Source of the DNA: Climacium dendroides
Taxonomy: Eukaryota > Streptophyta > Bryopsida > Hypnales > Climaciaceae
Assembly (NCBI GenBank): GCA_950106755.1
Contig: OX467088.1
Coordinates: forward strand, 16,910,001 to 16,974,000
Direction of reading: 5' to 3'
Length of the DNA stretch: 64,000 nt
Numbering within the stretch: position 1 is the stretch's first letter; every line of letters starts with the position of its first letter. The translations under genes and the position numbers were made by a program. Under the pieces are notes generated by a model. The model saw only the letters and a list, made by a program, of their open reading frames with translations, searched no databases and was not told the origin of the DNA. Shown one piece after another: positions 60,231 to 64,000 of this stretch.

Positions 60231-61200
60231 AATTTGGAATACTGGATGAGGATGGTAGTGGAGCTTTTTCTGTAATTGTTTCCTTAAATCGGTGAAAGAC
60301 TATATATAGAATCATTAGAATGTTGCAATTGGACTATATGGATGCTTTCACCGACCTTCATGAAGCTTTTATACTTGGCTGAAAAGACAAGTAAGATAGA
60401 GACATCCAAAAGCTCTACGTGCTAAAAAAATCATTTGGATGCTTGTACTACACTGTACATATCCTAAATCATGATTACCCTATTCTTCAAAAGACACATT
60501 TTATCCTTTGCAGCTTCATGGGATTCAAGGCATTTTCATGATATGTTCGTAGAAGCCTACTTGATTGGATTGGAGGCCATGTGAAATCAATTTAGAATAT
60601 TGGGTAAGTTATGATAGTAAAGTTTTTTTCATGACTAATTCCTTAAATCAATGAAAGACCGTATCCATAATGTTGCAATTAAATTGCATAGATGCCTTCA
60701 CTAAAGTTAAGTTTAGATTAATGAAGATTAATGAAGATTTGGTACTTGGTTGAAAAGAGCAGTAAGACAGGGACATCCAAAAGCTCCACGTGCCTAAAAG
60801 GACCACTTCAAATGCTTGCACATCCTAAATCAACATGTCCATGATCTACAAACTTAACAACACATTCAATTTACTTTGTTCGTCTTATATGATCAAGGAC
60901 ACTTTCATGACATGTCAGTAGAAGCCTATTCAATTGAATTGAAGGGCAAACAGAACCAATTTAGAGTATTAGGTGAGTTACAATAGCAGAGTCTTTTTTT
61001 GTGACTATTCCCTTAAATTGGTGAAATACCATACCTAGGATAGTACAATTGGACTCAGTAAATGCCTTCAATAAACTTAAGAAGATTTTACATTTGGTTC
61101 AAAGAAACATCCCAAAGTTTCATGTGCCTAAAAGGGGCCACCTAGATGCCTACACTACAATGTACTGTACATCTTTTAAATGACATGCCTCTATTTTCTG
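60231..61200 (+). repeat. Tandem array of about 360-bp units (three copies)
   Basis: Units start at 60231, 60589 and 60958 with AATTT(A/G)GA(A/G)TATT. Each contains a CCTTAAAT...GGTGAAA block, GACATCCAAAAGCTC, and, in the first two, TTCATGA.ATGT...GTAGAAGCCTA. Copies are diverged and the third is shortened. No coding capacity. Confidence 0.75.
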
Positions 61201-61209
61201 AGAAATGAT

Positions 61210-61430
61210 TTTAAAACATCTGCCCAAAAAACTTTGATCCTTCATAACTTTTGCACACGGTATGCAAATGATGCGTTTGTTAATGCATTGAAATCTTCCA
61301 TCATTTTCCAACTAAAGAATATAAAGATTTGACCAGTATAATAATAAAAATCTGACCAATACAATCATAAAAATCTGAATATTAAATTAATAAAAAACTG
61401 TTCATAATAGCAAAGTGGAGATTTTAGGTG
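61210..61430 (+). repeat. Dispersed repeat R3, copy 3
   Basis: Contains TTCATAACTTTTGCACAC, CAAATGATGCGTTTGTTA, GCATTGAAATCTTC and GATTTTAGGTGTCCCTACC. Its right edge is the point where composition changes to GC-rich gene DNA. Confidence 0.55.
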
Positions 61431-61439
61431 TCCCTACCT

Positions 61440-63360
61440 CAACCCTTCCCGCCTTTCCGGAACTTGGGGGTGAAGACCCGCGCTCCTTATTAGAATGGTG
61501 GCAGTTGGCTGTGCCAACCCGAAGGGCCTTCGCCACCTGGGACAATTCGAACCCCTCCCTATCCGAGGTGGCATCCCCGTGGCGCATTCGAACCCTGGCG
61601 CACCCCAGGAACTGGCGTGTCGCTCGCGATTGCGCTTCGTCTCAGGAGCATCGATTCTCCATCACCGGCGCTGTCTCCCCACGCTCTTCAATTCCATTTC
61701 ATTCCATTCCGTTGCCTGCCCAGCCATTTCGTACATTCGGCTTTCGAATTTCGCAACCCTGCCGTTGAGTTTCCATTTTGGGGTTCCATTCCTCTCCGCC
61801 ATTGCTGCTTATTGCAGCCCAGTAGTGCAGCTTATTGCGGCTTTTGTGCATCTTCTCGGTGTGTTGGTGTGGGCGGTGATGCCGCGGCCACAAGGTGCGC
61901 GGACGATGGCCGTTGCGCGGGGTTGATTGAAGCTTCCGTGCGTGGATTGGGGCTTTTGTTTCGTACGGGCGGGAGCAGGTGCCAGAGTTTTGTTATTACA
62001 GTGGAGCAAACCAAAAATTTCAAAGCTCTTTGTGGTTTTTGCTTTCTCCCTAGGTGAGAGTTTCGATGCGATTTGGTTTCTTATGATTGTGTTCTACTTC
62101 TTGTGTTGTTCGTTGGAAATTGAAATTTCTTTAGTTCGTGACATTGACAGTCGGCCGGCCTGTTTAGGGATGATTGGGGGACATTTCTGAGGCCGACATT
62201 TCCGAGGCCTCTGTGTAGGATGGTGTTCAGTGTTCGTGGATTGGGGTTTTGAGGATGGTCTGTACGGTTGTTTGGATGTGTGTGGTGACGGGAATGGCTT
62301 TCAGTTTTTAAATTTTAAGGAGCATCGTCACTGAATCGTAAGCTGCTGATCGAGGGCTTGATTTCGTGTCCGAGAGGTTTTGTTTTTGTCCTCAGTTTTC
62401 TAGGGTTCTCCATCCTCGGATTTGTGTGACTAGGTGTAGTGAGGAGAGATGACAAATCTGAATGTTTGGTAGTTTTCTTAACAGATGAGCGTTGCATGCA
62501 GGCTCGTCGAAGTAGCATGCAACTTCGTCGTAGGATTCAGGTAGCGGTGTCACCTGTAGAATTGCTAGCCAAACCTGGAAGCCTGAAGTTTTATGATTTT
62601 GCTTGGTTGTTCGGTGATAGGATTTGAATGGTTATTATTTTTGTTTTGGATGCTGTCATCTGGAGTCTTAAACTTGTTTTAGTGTTATGCAGGGAGCTAG
62701 AACTAATTGTTGTTGTCGCGTTTTTTAAATGTCCTTTAGTCACCGTCATCAGTATGTGAATTATGTGAACTCGTCAGTGAAGTGATTCTGCTAAATTACT
62801 TCCCGCACACTTAAGATGAATGATTGACGTGACAATTTTTTGGGGGGGTCCTGCTGACGTACTGGACAACTGTAGGCTAGCGAATAGATGGTTTTACGAG
62901 TACAAACGTCTTCAAGTTGAAAGGCTGATTTGAATTGCTCTGCCAGAATTGGGGCGCAATGTCAGTGAGTGTGAGTGGGGCACAGGGGCTTGACGGTAGT
63001 CAGTGTGTTAGCCTGTCCTTTTGAGATATGGAGCGAAGGATGTCTTGATTTTGTTGACCTTGACCATTGTCTTCGTGTGTTCTTGTTTTCGGCACTTGTT
63101 CCTTTCTTTGTCTGTGCTAAGTATCTGACTCCTCATGGTGCAATTGTGCAGGTGATAGTGAGAGCCATGTTTCTGCGGGATCACTCAACGCTGTGAGAGG
63201 TCGTGCAGCTATTTTGCACCTGTAAGGTTTGTATGTGGCTTATCTTGTCTGGAAAGCGTACAGATATAGATAATATATATATATATCACTGTAATTCTAG
63301 GTGTTGATGATTGATGTGGATTGGCAGAGGGTAGTCATACTTTTCAAATAAATTTTGCAG
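61440..63360 (+). promoter_or_regulatory. Promoter, 5' UTR and 5'-UTR intron of the right-edge gene
   Basis: GC-rich DNA with CpGs begins abruptly at about 61440. A strong donor (TAG|GTGAGAG, GT at 62054) and a strong acceptor (AATTTTGCAG ending at 63360) define a likely 1.3-kb intron in the 5' UTR, T/G-rich as plant introns are. The transcription start is probably between 61600 and 61950 but cannot be placed. ORFs inside this stretch are short and not convincing. Confidence 0.5.
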
Positions 63361-63384
63361 GGTTGATTGAGGCGTGTGCCGAAA

Positions 63385-64000
63385 ATGGAAGGCGATGGTT
63401 CCAGTGATGGAGTAAACAGGGAGTTTGGAGTGGAAGAAGGAAGCTCTCGTATGCGGGGTCCGCGTACTCGAAAGCCACGGAGTGCCCTTGCGACCTGGGC
63501 GGAGAGAACAATGCCTTCACGTGAGAAAACTTCGAACGAAGCTCAAGTGGAGGGAAGCGGCGATTTGCGGCATCAGAGTAGCGATTCAATGGACGCCTCT
63601 GAGTTTGATAGTTTGAGGCGCAGACCAACAATTGCTGATGCTCTGTGGGGAAACGTGGCAGACACGAGCGACGTTACCAATGAGAGCACATTTGAAGGGA
63701 GAAACCGGGGAACTGGGGAGGGAACGGAGGTGGTGGAGGTGTCTGGATGGCGCAACCCTAGAAGGCATTCTCCAATGAAGTGGGTACGAAACGCTCGGGC
63801 TCCGGTGACCGAGCCCAGCGAGAGGAGCGACCTTGGTCGATTAGTAGATTTGTTCGACAGTGGAGCGAGAGGATCAGAGGCCAGTGGCTCGAGAGATAGG
63901 GGCGTCCAAGACCCCTCTCCAGTCATCGGCTTTTCTTCGGATGAGGAGGACGCTGTCGTTGCTGGAAAGAAGCCGGTTCATGATGTCATTGATCTTGCTG
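63385..64000 (+). CDS. N-terminal part of an unrecognised gene, runs off the window
   Basis: An open frame of 205 codons starts at ATG 63385 (context GAAAATGGAAG, favourable A at -3 and G at +4), 25 nt after a splice acceptor, and has no stop before the window ends. The protein is hydrophilic and probably disordered: rich in Ser, Arg, Glu, Gly and Asp, with an Arg/Lys cluster near residues 23-32, an R-R-R-P-T-I-A-D-A-L-W segment near 78-88 and an acidic F-S-S-D-E-E-D-A stretch near 185. Codon use is GC-richer than in the TNL genes. I recognise no domain and the function is unknown. The long open frame and its context support a real gene. Confidence 0.65.
   Translation, partial: MEGDGSSDGVNREFGVEEGSSRMRGPRTRKPRSALATWAERTMPSREKTSNEAQVEGSGDLRHQSSDSMDASEFDSLRRRPTIADALWGNVADTSDVTNESTFEGRNRGTGEGTEVVEVSGWRNPRRHSPMKWVRNARAPVTEPSERSDLGRLVDLFDSGARGSEASGSRDRGVQDPSPVIGFSSDEEDAVVAGKKPVHDVIDLA

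Noticed and set aside
1..64000. tRNA or rRNA genes
   Set aside because: No cloverleaf with A and B boxes and no rRNA-like segment was recognised by eye. A dedicated search would settle this.

Overview
The window is nuclear DNA of a land plant: spliced TIR-NBS-LRR (TNL) immune-receptor genes with GT-AG introns, plant-type hAT, PIF/Harbinger and CACTA transposon remains, CCCTAAA-type telomere-like repeats and long AT-rich intergenic DNA. The TIR sequences and the dispersed-repeat landscape suggest a seed-free plant (bryophyte, lycophyte or fern). That is an inference from family resemblance and the species is not identified.

Left part (1-17 kb). A decayed hAT transposase tail (1-1764) is followed by an intact single-exon protein-kinase-like gene on the minus strand (2353-3996). 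A single-exon coiled-coil/RING gene on the plus strand (7394-9606) has disrupted reading frames. The two genes are divergent. Each has a TATA-like box, and directly upstream of it lies a GC-rich island of degenerate GACGG/CCGTC repeats (4203-4446 and 6838-7113). A third, larger island (11131-11870) has no recognisable gene beside it. Between the first two islands lie degenerate interstitial telomeric repeats and a foldback element. A second broken hAT-like transposase follows (12629-15430), then a short unrecognised gene fragment (16195-16515).

TNL cluster (17.5-60 kb). Three apparently intact TNL paralogues are present: A (19759-24298, minus), B (44358-48929, minus) and C (53881-58424, plus). 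All have five exons; exons 1-4 are identical in length (119, 673, 297 and 732 nt) and exon 5 carries the LRRs. The proteins are about 1115 residues: a short Cys/Arg-rich N-terminal exon, TIR with the catalytic Glu, NB-ARC with P-loop and MHD-like motif, LRRs, and an unclassified C-terminal region. B and C are head to head; A and B are in the same orientation, about 20 kb apart. Gene A is a mosaic: its 5' part and exon 4 resemble C, while about 700 bp around exon 3 is nearly identical to B. Directly 3' of A is a broken LRR 3' exon whose flank is homologous to the 3' flank of C.

Mobile DNA. The most notable item is a 961-bp element (17758-18718) bounded by TTAA duplications and CCCCTAAA/TTTAGGGG ends. 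The paralogous flank of gene C keeps the uninterrupted (empty) TTAA site, so the insertion can be read directly. A second copy (25584-26494), a reversed end (36091) and a separate 221-222-bp family with TTAA on both sides (27249-27469, 59782-60003) point to TTAA-targeting, piggyBac-like non-autonomous elements. There is also a clean 141-bp CACTA-type MITE with a TTA duplication (31046-31186), a PIF/Harbinger transposase relic, further foldbacks and two tandem-repeat arrays.

Right edge (61.4-64 kb). Composition shifts to GC-richer DNA containing a likely promoter, a long 5'-UTR intron and the first 205 codons of a gene that runs off the window (63385-64000).
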